Shown here: positions 54,229-62,344 of the stretch, one piece after another
How positions within the stretch are numbered: the stretch's first letter is position 1
Layout: the number at the start of each line of letters is the position of its first letter
Origin: Sphingobacterium lactis
GTDB lineage: Bacteria > Bacteroidota > Bacteroidia > Sphingobacteriales > Sphingobacteriaceae
Assembly: GCF_011046555.1 (NCBI RefSeq)
Contig: NZ_CP049246.1
Span: forward strand, 2,604,001-2,668,000
Length of the DNA: 64,000 nucleotides
Reading direction: 5' to 3'
The notes under the pieces: model-generated
Told to the model about the DNA's origin: nothing
What the model saw: the letters and a program-made list of their open reading frames with translations, nothing else
The model's database searches: none
Translations under genes and position numbers: made by a program

Positions 54229-54540
54229 GCGCAAGAGTTGTGCGGCAGGCCAAGTGCGTTGGATCTCTTGTGCCCTGGATGGAATCAAAGCCCTGGCGCA
54301 AGGGTTGTGCAGATGTCTTTTGCGGATGTCTTGTGCCAGCTGTTTTTTTGTGCCTACGGCATGTTTTTTGGCACAAGTCCGCCACCGCGCTGCCCACATC
54401 AAAAGACTTGCGCCAGCGTGCGAAATGACGCGTTTAGGAGAGATTTTGGGAGGGAATGGGCGCGCAGAGCGCGCCCATTCCCTCCCAAAATCTCTCCCTT
54501 ATTTCAAGCCCACAACGCTGGCGCAAGAGTTGTGCGGTAG
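54229..54540. repeat. Long direct repeat, copy A
   Basis: The stretch from the unit at 54229 to the unit at 54521 matches 54723-55027 almost base for base. It differs mainly by 7 extra bases in the hairpin centre (copy A) and a few substitutions. It contains the divergent unit at 54296-54337, an inverted CTTGCGCCAGCG (54408-54419) and the hairpin at 54437-54497. Confidence 0.8.
54437..54497. repeat. Perfect 29-bp hairpin (copy A)
   Basis: Arms 54437-54465 and 54469-54497 are exactly complementary around an AGA loop. The stem contains TTTTGGGAGGGAATGGGC and a GCGCGC apex. It lacks a T-run, so it is not a typical terminator; it could form a cruciform. Confidence 0.85.
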
Positions 54541-54722
54541 GCCTGTGTTGTGGATCTCTTGTGCCTCAAAATCTCCCCCCTTTTTTAATCCCAAGCCACC
54601 CGCTGGCGCAAGAGTTGTGCGGCAGGCCAAGTGTGGTGGATCTCTTGTGCCTCAAAATCTTCCCCCTTTTAATCCCAAGCTACCCGCTGGCGCAAGTGTT
54701 TTGCGGATGGCCCATCAAGCTG

Positions 54723-55027
54723 GCGCAAGAGTTGTGCGGCAGGCCACATGCGTTGGATCTCTTGTGCCCTGGATGGAATCAAAGCCCTGGCGCAAGGGTT
54801 GTGCAGATGTCTTTTGCGGATGTCTTGTGCCAGCTGTTTTTTTGTGCCTACGGCATGTTTTTTGGCACAAGTCCGCCACCGCGCTGCCCACATCAAAAGA
54901 CTTGCGCCAGCGTGCGATATGACGCGTTTAGGAGAAATTTTGGGAGGGAATGGGCGCGCGCCCATTCCCTCCCAAAATCTCTCCCTTATTTCAAGCCCAC
55001 AATGCTGGCGCAAGAGTTGTGCGGCAG
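54723..55027. repeat. Long direct repeat, copy B
   Basis: The counterpart of 54229-54540. It is preceded directly by a linker shared with the beginning of the region (compare 54104-54140 with 54688-54720). Confidence 0.8.
54931..54984. repeat. 54-bp near-perfect palindrome (copy B hairpin)
   Basis: 27 + 27 bases, centred on TGGGCGCGCGCCCA, with one mismatch near the base and no loop. Same arms as the 54437-54497 hairpin without the 7 central bases. Confidence 0.85.
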
Positions 55028-55140
55028 GGCAAGTGCGTTGGATCTCTTGTGCCCTGGATGGAACCAAAGCCCTGGCGCAAGAGTAATGCAGCTGCCTGAG
55101 CGTTGGATCTCTTGTGCCTCTACCATGCGTCAGCACCCTC

Positions 55141-55634
55141 AATCCCAATCGCCCTGCCAATTTATTTTCCGAAACATTTGTTTCATTCCCCCTGAACTAA
55201 TTACATTTACTCTAAATTGACTAACTGTAAGAAGTAAAATTGTTTTTACAGAAACGAATTATAAAACCTTGAATGCATAATTTTTAATTAAAATGGCGGT
55301 TCGATTCGATGTTTGAACAGCTTTTGGATACCTTGATGTGATTTAGATGGACAGGGCAGGGTAGGTTATGGATTGGTTTGTTTGAAGGCTGTATCGTATT
55401 GGTTTATTGCAGATTGCTAGACAATGTTTGCAGACGGAAATAAAAATGATGGACCTGGATTAAACCCTTACTTATTCAAAGCAGTCAATTTGTTGTAACC
55501 GGAGGTTGGGATTATTTTAATGAAAACTGGCTTTAAATTGCGTCAAATTGTAAATAAAAATTTGTTAATTTGCTATCCGAAAAAAATATTGTTCTGAAAT
55601 TAACTTTATAATAACAAAAAATAAATAATAACCG
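55141..55634. other. AT-rich intergenic region upstream of the POT transporter
   Basis: About 490 bp without a credible ORF or RNA gene. A TAACTTTA sequence (55601-55608) near the 3' end is a possible -7 box. The base composition changes sharply at about 55130 from the GC-rich repeat region. Confidence 0.5.
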
Positions 55635-57218
55635 ATGAATCAAGAAAACGACCAAGACTTGGTCCAGCACCTGGAGAAACAAGGTGTTGAGACGAAGATG
55701 GTAATGGGGCATCCAGCGAGTTTGTTTGTCCTGTTCTTTACTGAGATGTGGGAGCGTTTCAGTTATTACGGGATGAGAGCCCTTCTGACCGTATTCCTAA
55801 TCACCGAGATCGCTAAAGGCGGTTGGGGATGGAATAATTCCGATGCCATGCAGTTATACGCTTGGTACACCGGTTTGGTTTATCTTACACCGTTGATCGG
55901 TGGTATGATTGCCGATAAATTGACAGGTTACCGGAAAGCGATCCTTTGGGGCGCACTAATAATGACCTTAGGTCATGCTTCCATGGCTTTTGAGCAGACC
56001 TCGCCAACATTCTTTTACATCGGTTTGGTGTTGATGATCTTGGGTAACGGTATGTTTAAACCAAACATTTCATCCATGGTAGGTCAGTTGTATCCGGATA
56101 CATCCAAGAAAAAGGATGCTGGATATACCATTTTCTACATGGGTATCAACTCCGGCGCATTCCTAGGTATGTTGCTGTGTGGATACATCGGTGAGAAAGT
56201 CGGCTGGCATTATGGTTTTGGTCTAGCGGGGGTATTTATGTTCTTCGGTATGGTTCAATTCTATTTCGCACAGAAAATTTTCGGTGTGATCGGTGAAGAA
56301 CCGGGTACTAAACACGCACCGAGCGAACATGTACATAACCTGGTAGAAGAAGATCAAACGCCGAAAAATGTTGTCAGAGACCGTCTCGTTGTTGTAGCGG
56401 TACTGATGATTGCCTCTATTTTCTTTTTCTTTGCTTTCGAGCAGGCTGGTGGTTCCATGACCATTTTTGCTAAAGACTATACGCAGCGTGTCCTTTCGGG
56501 CGAAGCTGGAACAATCTTCAAATGGGTTGATGCTGCGCTGACTATCTTTCCAATCTTAATCGTAACCTACGTCCTCTTCCAACTTTCCACACAGATCTAC
56601 AGTAAATATCCAATGACGGTTATTGCTACGGCAATTTCCTTCGCGATCATCTGGGGATTGGGCTTATGGAAGGTAAACCGTGAGTTCTCACAGGATGTTA
56701 CAGAGGTTACCGTTTCTTGGTTCCAGATTTTGAACTCCTTCTTTATCGTAACGTTGGCTTCCTCATTCTCCAAATTATGGGAGAAAGTATGGAACCCTTC
56801 CGGACCGGTTAAATTTGCTTTTGGACTGATCTTGGTCGCTGTTGGTTTCGTGGCGTTGGCTTATGGGTCGATGTCTATTCCACAAGGTGCAAAAACAGCA
56901 TCGGTGAGCATGATCTGGTTGATCTTGGCCTACTTCTTCCATACAACAGGGGAGTTGTGTCTGTCACCGGTTGGTCTGTCTTATGTAAGTAAGCTCTCTC
57001 CGAAGAAATTTGCAGGTCTATTGTTCGGTCTGTGGTTCACAGCATCGGCCATCGCGAACTTTATCGCTGGTATGACCGGATCCTACATCGATATGATTAC
57101 CGAGAAATATTCCATGACCGTATTCTTCCTGATCATTGCGGCACTTCCAGTGGCCGTGGCAATCTTGTTATTGTTGTTCAATGGCAAATTGAAGAAAATG
57201 ATGCACGGTATCAATTAA
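55635..57218 (+). CDS. POT-family proton-coupled peptide transporter
   Basis: 527 residues, about 14 membrane segments. The first carries the ExxERFxYY motif of peptide transporters (FTEMWERFSYYGMRALLTVF). Others are GMFKPNISSMVGQLYP, YTIFYMGINSGAFLG and TTGELCLSPVGLSYVSKLSP. It imports di- and tripeptides with protons. Alone, between the repeat region and a terminator at 57248-57277. The length is typical of bacterial members with two extra helices. Confidence 0.93.
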   Translation: MNQENDQDLVQHLEKQGVETKMVMGHPASLFVLFFTEMWERFSYYGMRALLTVFLITEIAKGGWGWNNSDAMQLYAWYTGLVYLTPLIGGMIADKLTGYRKAILWGALIMTLGHASMAFEQTSPTFFYIGLVLMILGNGMFKPNISSMVGQLYPDTSKKKDAGYTIFYMGINSGAFLGMLLCGYIGEKVGWHYGFGLAGVFMFFGMVQFYFAQKIFGVIGEEPGTKHAPSEHVHNLVEEDQTPKNVVRDRLVVVAVLMIASIFFFFAFEQAGGSMTIFAKDYTQRVLSGEAGTIFKWVDAALTIFPILIVTYVLFQLSTQIYSKYPMTVIATAISFAIIWGLGLWKVNREFSQDVTEVTVSWFQILNSFFIVTLASSFSKLWEKVWNPSGPVKFAFGLILVAVGFVALAYGSMSIPQGAKTASVSMIWLILAYFFHTTGELCLSPVGLSYVSKLSPKKFAGLLFGLWFTASAIANFIAGMTGSYIDMITEKYSMTVFFLIIAALPVAVAILLLLFNGKLKKMMHGIN

Positions 57219-57247
57219 TTGATGCTTACGAAACTATATAATTCGAT

Positions 57248-57277
57248 AGCCGATCACACGTGATCGGCTTTCTTTTT
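57248..57277 (+). terminator. Terminator after the POT gene
   Basis: AGCCGATCA and TGATCGGCT pair over 9 bp around CACG, followed by TTCTTTTT. Confidence 0.85.
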
Positions 57278-57399
57278 GCGTACAATTCGGCAAAATGCAT
57301 TGAAAAAGTAGCTGCAATGTATTTTTTTGCGCTCATCCGATTGGACAAGTCCAAATTAATCCGTTAATTGTGTACCTTTAGCCTTTCAAAAATCAAACA

Positions 57400-58134
57400 G
57401 TGTCAGATAGCTTAGTTATTATTCCAACATACAATGAAAAAGAGAATATCGAACGGATTATCCGCAAGGTATTTTCATTGGAGGTTGATTTTGATATTTT
57501 AATTGTCGATGATGGATCCCCAGATGGTACGGCAGAGATCGTAAAGCAACTGCAATCCATTGAATTTGTGGGCCGCCTGCACATTGAGGAGCGCAAGGGC
57601 AAGTTGGGATTGGGAACGGCGTATATCCATGGTTTTAAATGGGCATTAGCGCGGAATTATGCCTTTATCTTTGAAATGGATGCCGACTTCAGCCACAACC
57701 CGGATGACTTGATCCGCTTGCGGGATTCCTGCAAGTACAAAGGTGCCGACATGACGATTGGCTCCCGGTATATCAAAGGTGTCAACGTGGTTAACTGGCC
57801 AATGAACCGCGTGTTGATGTCTTATTTTGCGTCTGCTTACGTTCGGTTGATTACCCGGATTGATATACAGGACGCTACGGCCGGTTTCGTCTGTTTCCGT
57901 AGGGAAGTGCTGGAAACCATTCCGTTGGAGAAGATCAAATTCGTGGGTTATGCCTTCCAGATCGAAATGAAATTTACAGCTATCCAATATGGCTTCAATG
58001 TTGTCGAAATCCCGATTATCTTCACAGATAGGACCTTGGGAACCTCAAAAATGAGCACCAAGATTTTTAAGGAGGCATTTTTTGGCGTTATCCAAATGAA
58101 GCTCGGCAGCTTATTTAAGAAATATAACAGATAG
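57400..58134 (+). CDS. GT2 glycosyltransferase, polyprenol-phosphate mannosyltransferase-like
   Basis: 244 residues. GT-A fold motifs: IIPTYNEKENIERIIRKVF, IVDDGSPDGTAEIV, IFEMDADFSHNPDDLIRLRD (the DxD) and YAFQIEMKFTAIQYGFNVVEIPI. The domain matches the catalytic half of dolichyl/polyprenol-phosphate mannose synthases; it lacks the C-terminal membrane part. It would make a polyprenyl-phosphate sugar for glycan assembly. The start is GTG (57400), since no ATG precedes this conserved N-terminus. ruvB begins 46 bp downstream. Confidence 0.88.
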   Translation: MSDSLVIIPTYNEKENIERIIRKVFSLEVDFDILIVDDGSPDGTAEIVKQLQSIEFVGRLHIEERKGKLGLGTAYIHGFKWALARNYAFIFEMDADFSHNPDDLIRLRDSCKYKGADMTIGSRYIKGVNVVNWPMNRVLMSYFASAYVRLITRIDIQDATAGFVCFRREVLETIPLEKIKFVGYAFQIEMKFTAIQYGFNVVEIPIIFTDRTLGTSKMSTKIFKEAFFGVIQMKLGSLFKKYNR

Positions 58135-58180
58135 GTATATAAATTATATTGCCGATATTTAACACATACAATACTGCATT

Positions 58181-59203
58181 ATGAATGAACACCTTGATCC
58201 GAATCCAGATCGTTTAAGCCCTACGGAAAAAGATTTAGAGCGCGTACTCCGGCCGCAGACCTTTGAGGATTTCACGGGTCAGGCGAAGATTCTGGAAAAC
58301 CTGTCTATTTTCGTGAAGGCGGCGAAGTTACGCGGTGAGGCCTTGGATCACGTGCTGTTGCATGGCCCTCCGGGATTGGGAAAGACAACCCTTTCCCACA
58401 TCATTGCCAATGAGATGGGGGTCGGAATCAAGATTACTTCCGGACCTGTGCTGGATAAACCCGGGGATCTGGCAGGTCTATTGACGGGTCTGGATGAAGG
58501 GGATATCCTTTTCATCGACGAGATACACCGTTTAAGCCCGCTGGTAGAAGAATACCTGTATTCCGCAATGGAAGACTTCAAGATCGATATCATGCTGGAG
58601 ACGGGGCCTAATGCGCGCTCTGTGCAGATCAGCTTGAATCCGTTTACCTTGGTTGGCGCCACGACCCGTTCGGGCTTGCTGACCGCACCGTTGCGTGCGC
58701 GTTTCGGAATCAATTCACGCCTGCAATATTACGACTCCAAACTCTTGACCGATATCGTCATGCGCTCGGCGGCTATTATCCATGTGCCCATTTCGGAAGA
58801 AGGAGCCTACGAGATTGCCAGAAGGAGCCGTGGTACACCGCGTATTGCCAACGCATTGCTGCGCAGGACGCGCGATTTTGCCCAGATCAAGGGAAATGGT
58901 TCCATTGACAAAGCAATCGCTCAATTCGCCTTAAATGCACTGAATGTGGATGAACATGGATTGGATGAAATGGACAACCGCATCTTGAGTACCATTATCG
59001 ACAAATTCAAGGGCGGCCCAGTAGGCTTGAAAACCATTGCCACGGCAGTGGGTGAGGATGAAGGCACCATCGAAGAGGTATACGAGCCTTTCCTGATTCA
59101 GGAAGGATATCTTATGCGTACCTCGCGGGGTCGCGAATGTACTGAGCTTGCCTTTAAGCACCTCGGGAAAAACTATTTCAATAAAGGGAATACCCTGTTC
59201 TAG
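58181..59203 (+). CDS. ruvB: Holliday junction helicase RuvB
   Basis: 340 residues. [18 protein letters not shown], Walker [19 protein letters not shown], Walker [24 protein letters not shown], sensor [18 protein letters not shown] and the C-terminal winged helix [35 protein letters not shown]. Drives branch migration with RuvA in recombinational repair. Complete. It ends 13 bp before the convergent hypothetical gene. Confidence 0.97.
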   Translation: MNEHLDPNPDRLSPTEKDLERVLRPQTFEDFTGQAKILENLSIFVKAAKLRGEALDHVLLHGPPGLGKTTLSHIIANEMGVGIKITSGPVLDKPGDLAGLLTGLDEGDILFIDEIHRLSPLVEEYLYSAMEDFKIDIMLETGPNARSVQISLNPFTLVGATTRSGLLTAPLRARFGINSRLQYYDSKLLTDIVMRSAAIIHVPISEEGAYEIARRSRGTPRIANALLRRTRDFAQIKGNGSIDKAIAQFALNALNVDEHGLDEMDNRILSTIIDKFKGGPVGLKTIATAVGEDEGTIEEVYEPFLIQEGYLMRTSRGRECTELAFKHLGKNYFNKGNTLF

Positions 59204-59215
59204 ATCCCGATCGGA

Positions 59216-59767
59216 TCAATTTAACTTCGTTAATTTTTTCAACAACATACTACCTCGGCTCTTCAAAGCTGGGGTAGCTTCTTTTTCCAGATGGAATTCC
59301 ACGAGCATCCGGAGTTCCGTCCGTAGCCATTTCATCTCCAACGAAAGCAGGAAGAGGATATCCAACCCATTGACCAGTACAGCTACCGGACATTCGGGAT
59401 CTTCTACGATGGAAAACGTTTTATCCAAAATTGACTCCTGTTCGCTTTCCGTTAAAGAAATGCTTTTATTTTCCCTACCTAACATCCACATGATTAGCTT
59501 GGTATAGCTGCGTAGGCAGCTCCAGTTTTCCAATTGGTTGTACTGGGATAGCATTGTTGGATAAACTTGCGCTAGGAGATCGGTATGCTTCAAAAGGATA
59601 TGCTCCACCGCCCATGCAGTTCGAAAGGCGAGTCGCGGGTTCTTCCGGTCCATATTCATCGCCAGTAGATCTTCCAGAGAAACGATCTGCAACAAATCGG
59701 TATTTAAATCAGAAGCCCCAATATACATTAGGGCTTCTTGAATGGTTTTTGCGTTTTTATTGGTCAT
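59216..59767 (-). CDS. Conserved-looking alpha-helical protein of unknown function
   Basis: 183 residues, no signal peptide or membrane segment. Helical in character: QEALMYIGASDLNTDLLQIVSL, NPRLAFRTAWAVEHILLKH, YTKLIMWMLGRENKS, CPVAVLVNGLDILFLLSLEMKWL and a basic C-terminus (LKSRGSMLLKKLTKL). This pattern suggests a HEAT/ARM-like helical repeat. It starts 1 bp after the stop of the DPP-IV-type peptidase, on the same strand, so the two are co-transcribed. I do not recognise the family. Confidence 0.55.
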   Translation of the reverse strand: MTNKNAKTIQEALMYIGASDLNTDLLQIVSLEDLLAMNMDRKNPRLAFRTAWAVEHILLKHTDLLAQVYPTMLSQYNQLENWSCLRSYTKLIMWMLGRENKSISLTESEQESILDKTFSIVEDPECPVAVLVNGLDILFLLSLEMKWLRTELRMLVEFHLEKEATPALKSRGSMLLKKLTKLN

Positions 59768-59768
59768 A

Positions 59769-62258
59769 TTATTTACCCATGGGTTTTTCCCGGTTCATTT
59801 CCATGATGTCAACTTCGTTCATGGCAGAGGCTCCCAACAGGTGCTGGCTGAAATAATCCGCCATGCGCCAGAAGAAATATTCGGTCATATCGCCAAATGC
59901 ATGACGTTGACCAGGCAATAATAAGAAATCGAAACGTTTATTTGCACGGATTAAAGCATCCACCATGCGAATCGTGTTCGCGGGGTGCACATTATTATCG
60001 ATATCACCGGTGACAAGTAACAAATGTCCCTTGAGGTTTTTCGCCAATTCGGTGTTTTTCTGGATCTGGTAGGAGAAAGTGGTATCGCCTTTTGCGTTCA
60101 CGACTTCCTTCACGCCATGGTGGCGCTCGCTCCACCAACGGTTATAGATATTGTTCTCGTGATTTCCGGCACCCGAAACGGCTACTTTGAAGAAATCCGG
60201 GTATACCAGCATGGCAGCGGTCGACATAAAACCACCACCAGAGTGCCCCGTGATACCTACACGGTTGATGTCTATGAAAGAATAGCGGTTAGCAAGCTGT
60301 TCTGCAACTACTTTTTTGTCCTCCAATCCGTAATCCCGTAGGTTTCCGTAGCCATAGGTATGGTACCATTTGGAGCGAGAAGGGTGTCCACCTCGGTTTC
60401 CTACGGATACCACGATAAAGCCCATTTGGGCCAAGCGATCGATACGGTCCATGGAACGACCAAAGCTCTTGTTTACCGCTTCGGTTTGCGGTCCGGGGTA
60501 CACATATTCGATGATCGGGTAAGTCTTTGTCGAATCAAAATCGAACGGTTTGTACATCACACCGTACAGGTCAGTGATGCCATCGCCAGCTTTTACAGTA
60601 AATGGTTCTGGGAATTTGTAGCCCGAAGCCAATAGGTTGCTCAGATCCGTTTCCTCCAATTTCATGACCAATTGACCATTTCCATTGTACAGGTTGCTCA
60701 CGGGAGCAGTGTTGACACGGGAGAAATTATCGATGAAGTAATTGCCAGACTCGCTTGAAGTGACCTGGTGATCGAAATTTCCAGGAGTCAATAATTTCAC
60801 ATTTCCGCCGTTCTTGTTCACGGAATAAAAGAAGGAATAATACGGATCTATATTTTTTTCAAGGCCGTTTGCCTTGAAGTATAGGGTTCCCGTAGCTTCA
60901 TTGTAACTGCTCAACTCATCACAGTGATACGCTCCATTGGTAATCTGGTTCACCAGGGCACCATTTTTATTGTATAAATAGAAATGTCCCCAGCCGTCGC
61001 GTTGTGACCAATGGATCAATTGATTTCCATTATTGATCAGGTAAGGTTTTTTCACGTCCAGGTACACGTTTGACCGTTCTTCGATAACAGTACGCGGTTG
61101 GCCAGTGGCTACATTGACCGCTAGGATATCGATGCGCTTCAGGTCGCGGCTGGATCGTGCAATATAGAATTCCTCGTCATTACCTAACCAGTAGTTGATG
61201 TAGTGTTTTCCTTTATAGCTGTTTTTGTTCCGATCAGCATTCCAGGAACTGATGGTCTGGTTCTTGAATGCAGCAACCGGTACCTGACGGGATTTTAAGG
61301 TGGAAGCATCAAAAATGTGCAGCTCTGTTTCCGTGGAGTCCAATTCGCCGGGCATAAGATATTTATAGGTTTCCAAGGTCGGTCGCTGCGCGGCCACATT
61401 GTTGATGACCCATAGCGCACTCAACTCCCGGTTATCTTTCCGCGTCAAGGTGAAATAGCGCCCGTTAGGGGACCAGTTGATCCAAACCGGTTTACGCTTT
61501 TTCTTTTCCTCGTCCAACGATTTCTTATCTCCGGTTGTGGAGGAATACTCATCACCGCCCCAAGCATAGTACTGAACGCCATCCGTTGTGATCTGATGCT
61601 CTACAATGGTGGAGTCCTTTTCATCTTTCTGTGCTTTTTGGAAGTTGGCGTAATCCATCCAGTACAGGTTATAGTCCTTCGCATAGAATACTTTGGTGGT
61701 ATCCGGATTGAAGTTTGCCCAGAATAAGCGGCTTTTGTCCTTACTGTCCTCAGATAACTCCCGCAGATTTTTGTTGCTCAGGTTATATTCAAAATAGAAG
61801 AGTTTCTTTTTTAGGGTATCGTTCTTATTGGTCAATTTCTTGATCTCTTCCTTGGTTTTCACGGTGTCCTTTGTGCTCTGTACCTCAAAGCGTATCAAGT
61901 TCTCATTTTCCATAAAACGAAGGTTCCGTATATCGAGGTGCTGTGCGTCGAATGGATTCTTCACGATGGAAGTAATTCGGGAAGCCATCTCGGCGTGATC
62001 GAATAATTCAGATTTCTTTCTGGTCTTCGGATCCACCAGGTACCATTTCTTACCCTTAGGAGAATTGTACTCATACCAGAACTTGTCACCAAAATTTATC
62101 CAGTTGGGATTGACCTCGGTGGAGAAGATCATCTTGCTCAATTTTGCCGGTGAATATTTCGCGGCCAGTTGATAGTTTGGTTTGGCTAGTGTAGATGGTT
62201 CCTGTGCAGTGGCATAACTGCCGATCAGGAGGCATAAACCTAGGAAATAATACTTCAT
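59769..62258 (-). CDS. S9 family prolyl oligopeptidase/dipeptidyl peptidase IV-like
   Basis: 829 residues with signal peptide MKYYFLGLCLLIGSYATA. The N-terminal DPP-IV beta-propeller (about 40-560) has TLTRKDNRELSALWVINNV and GRYFTLTRK. The C-terminal alpha/beta hydrolase has VGITGHSGGGFMSTAAML for the catalytic Ser, LLLVTGDIDNNVHPANTIRM for Asp, and LPGQRHAFGD for His. It releases N-terminal dipeptides or short peptides in the periplasm. Second gene (59216) lies directly downstream. The POT peptide importer 2.5 kb away could take up its products, an inference. Confidence 0.92.
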   Translation of the reverse strand: MKYYFLGLCLLIGSYATAQEPSTLAKPNYQLAAKYSPAKLSKMIFSTEVNPNWINFGDKFWYEYNSPKGKKWYLVDPKTRKKSELFDHAEMASRITSIVKNPFDAQHLDIRNLRFMENENLIRFEVQSTKDTVKTKEEIKKLTNKNDTLKKKLFYFEYNLSNKNLRELSEDSKDKSRLFWANFNPDTTKVFYAKDYNLYWMDYANFQKAQKDEKDSTIVEHQITTDGVQYYAWGGDEYSSTTGDKKSLDEEKKKRKPVWINWSPNGRYFTLTRKDNRELSALWVINNVAAQRPTLETYKYLMPGELDSTETELHIFDASTLKSRQVPVAAFKNQTISSWNADRNKNSYKGKHYINYWLGNDEEFYIARSSRDLKRIDILAVNVATGQPRTVIEERSNVYLDVKKPYLINNGNQLIHWSQRDGWGHFYLYNKNGALVNQITNGAYHCDELSSYNEATGTLYFKANGLEKNIDPYYSFFYSVNKNGGNVKLLTPGNFDHQVTSSESGNYFIDNFSRVNTAPVSNLYNGNGQLVMKLEETDLSNLLASGYKFPEPFTVKAGDGITDLYGVMYKPFDFDSTKTYPIIEYVYPGPQTEAVNKSFGRSMDRIDRLAQMGFIVVSVGNRGGHPSRSKWYHTYGYGNLRDYGLEDKKVVAEQLANRYSFIDINRVGITGHSGGGFMSTAAMLVYPDFFKVAVSGAGNHENNIYNRWWSERHHGVKEVVNAKGDTTFSYQIQKNTELAKNLKGHLLLVTGDIDNNVHPANTIRMVDALIRANKRFDFLLLPGQRHAFGDMTEYFFWRMADYFSQHLLGASAMNEVDIMEMNREKPMGK

Positions 62259-62344
62259 GTGATTCTATTAAGTCAATTTTGAATTGCGAAAATATTCTTT
62301 TCTACAGCCAATAAAGAAGCAATAGTGTATTATTTTTGATAAGA

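Larger units (their letters stand above)
54092..55118. repeat. 1-kb mosaic repeat region with no credible gene
   Basis: About ten units of 42-46 nt begin GCGCAAGAG (usually preceded by CTG) and end CTCTTGTGCC. I place them at 54143-54188, 54229-54274, 54296-54337, 54521-54565, 54606-54651, 54690 (partial), 54723-54768, 54790-54831, 55008-55053 and 55075-55118; another degenerate one starts near 54106. Between the ends are the blocks TTGTGCGGCAGGCC and GCGTTGGATC with a variable few bases between them. Neighbouring units are about 85 nt apart, joined by a linker containing a C-rich/T-rich tract and CCAAGCCACCCGCTGG. Unit ends can pair (10 bp with a G-U pair). The DNA is visibly GC-rich. Long ORFs occur in several frames, but the repeats fall in different frames, so I treat the region as noncoding. 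Confidence 0.85.

Noticed and set aside
54143..55118. CRISPR array or integron attC-like array at 54 kb
   Set aside because: Units have interrupted conserved blocks and variable linkers rather than identical repeats with unique equal-length spacers. No cas or integrase gene is nearby.
54238..55220. Long open frames of 100-254 codons on both strands in the repeat region (for example 54254-54922 and 54456-55220 plus, 54669-55160 minus)
   Set aside because: They overlap one another in several frames. The repeat units are 84-86 nt apart, so the same repeat is read in different frames in successive copies, giving unrelated peptides (LAQELCGRP, GARVVRQAK, RKSCAAGL). No start context or known domain. 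GC-rich repeats without stop codons explain them.
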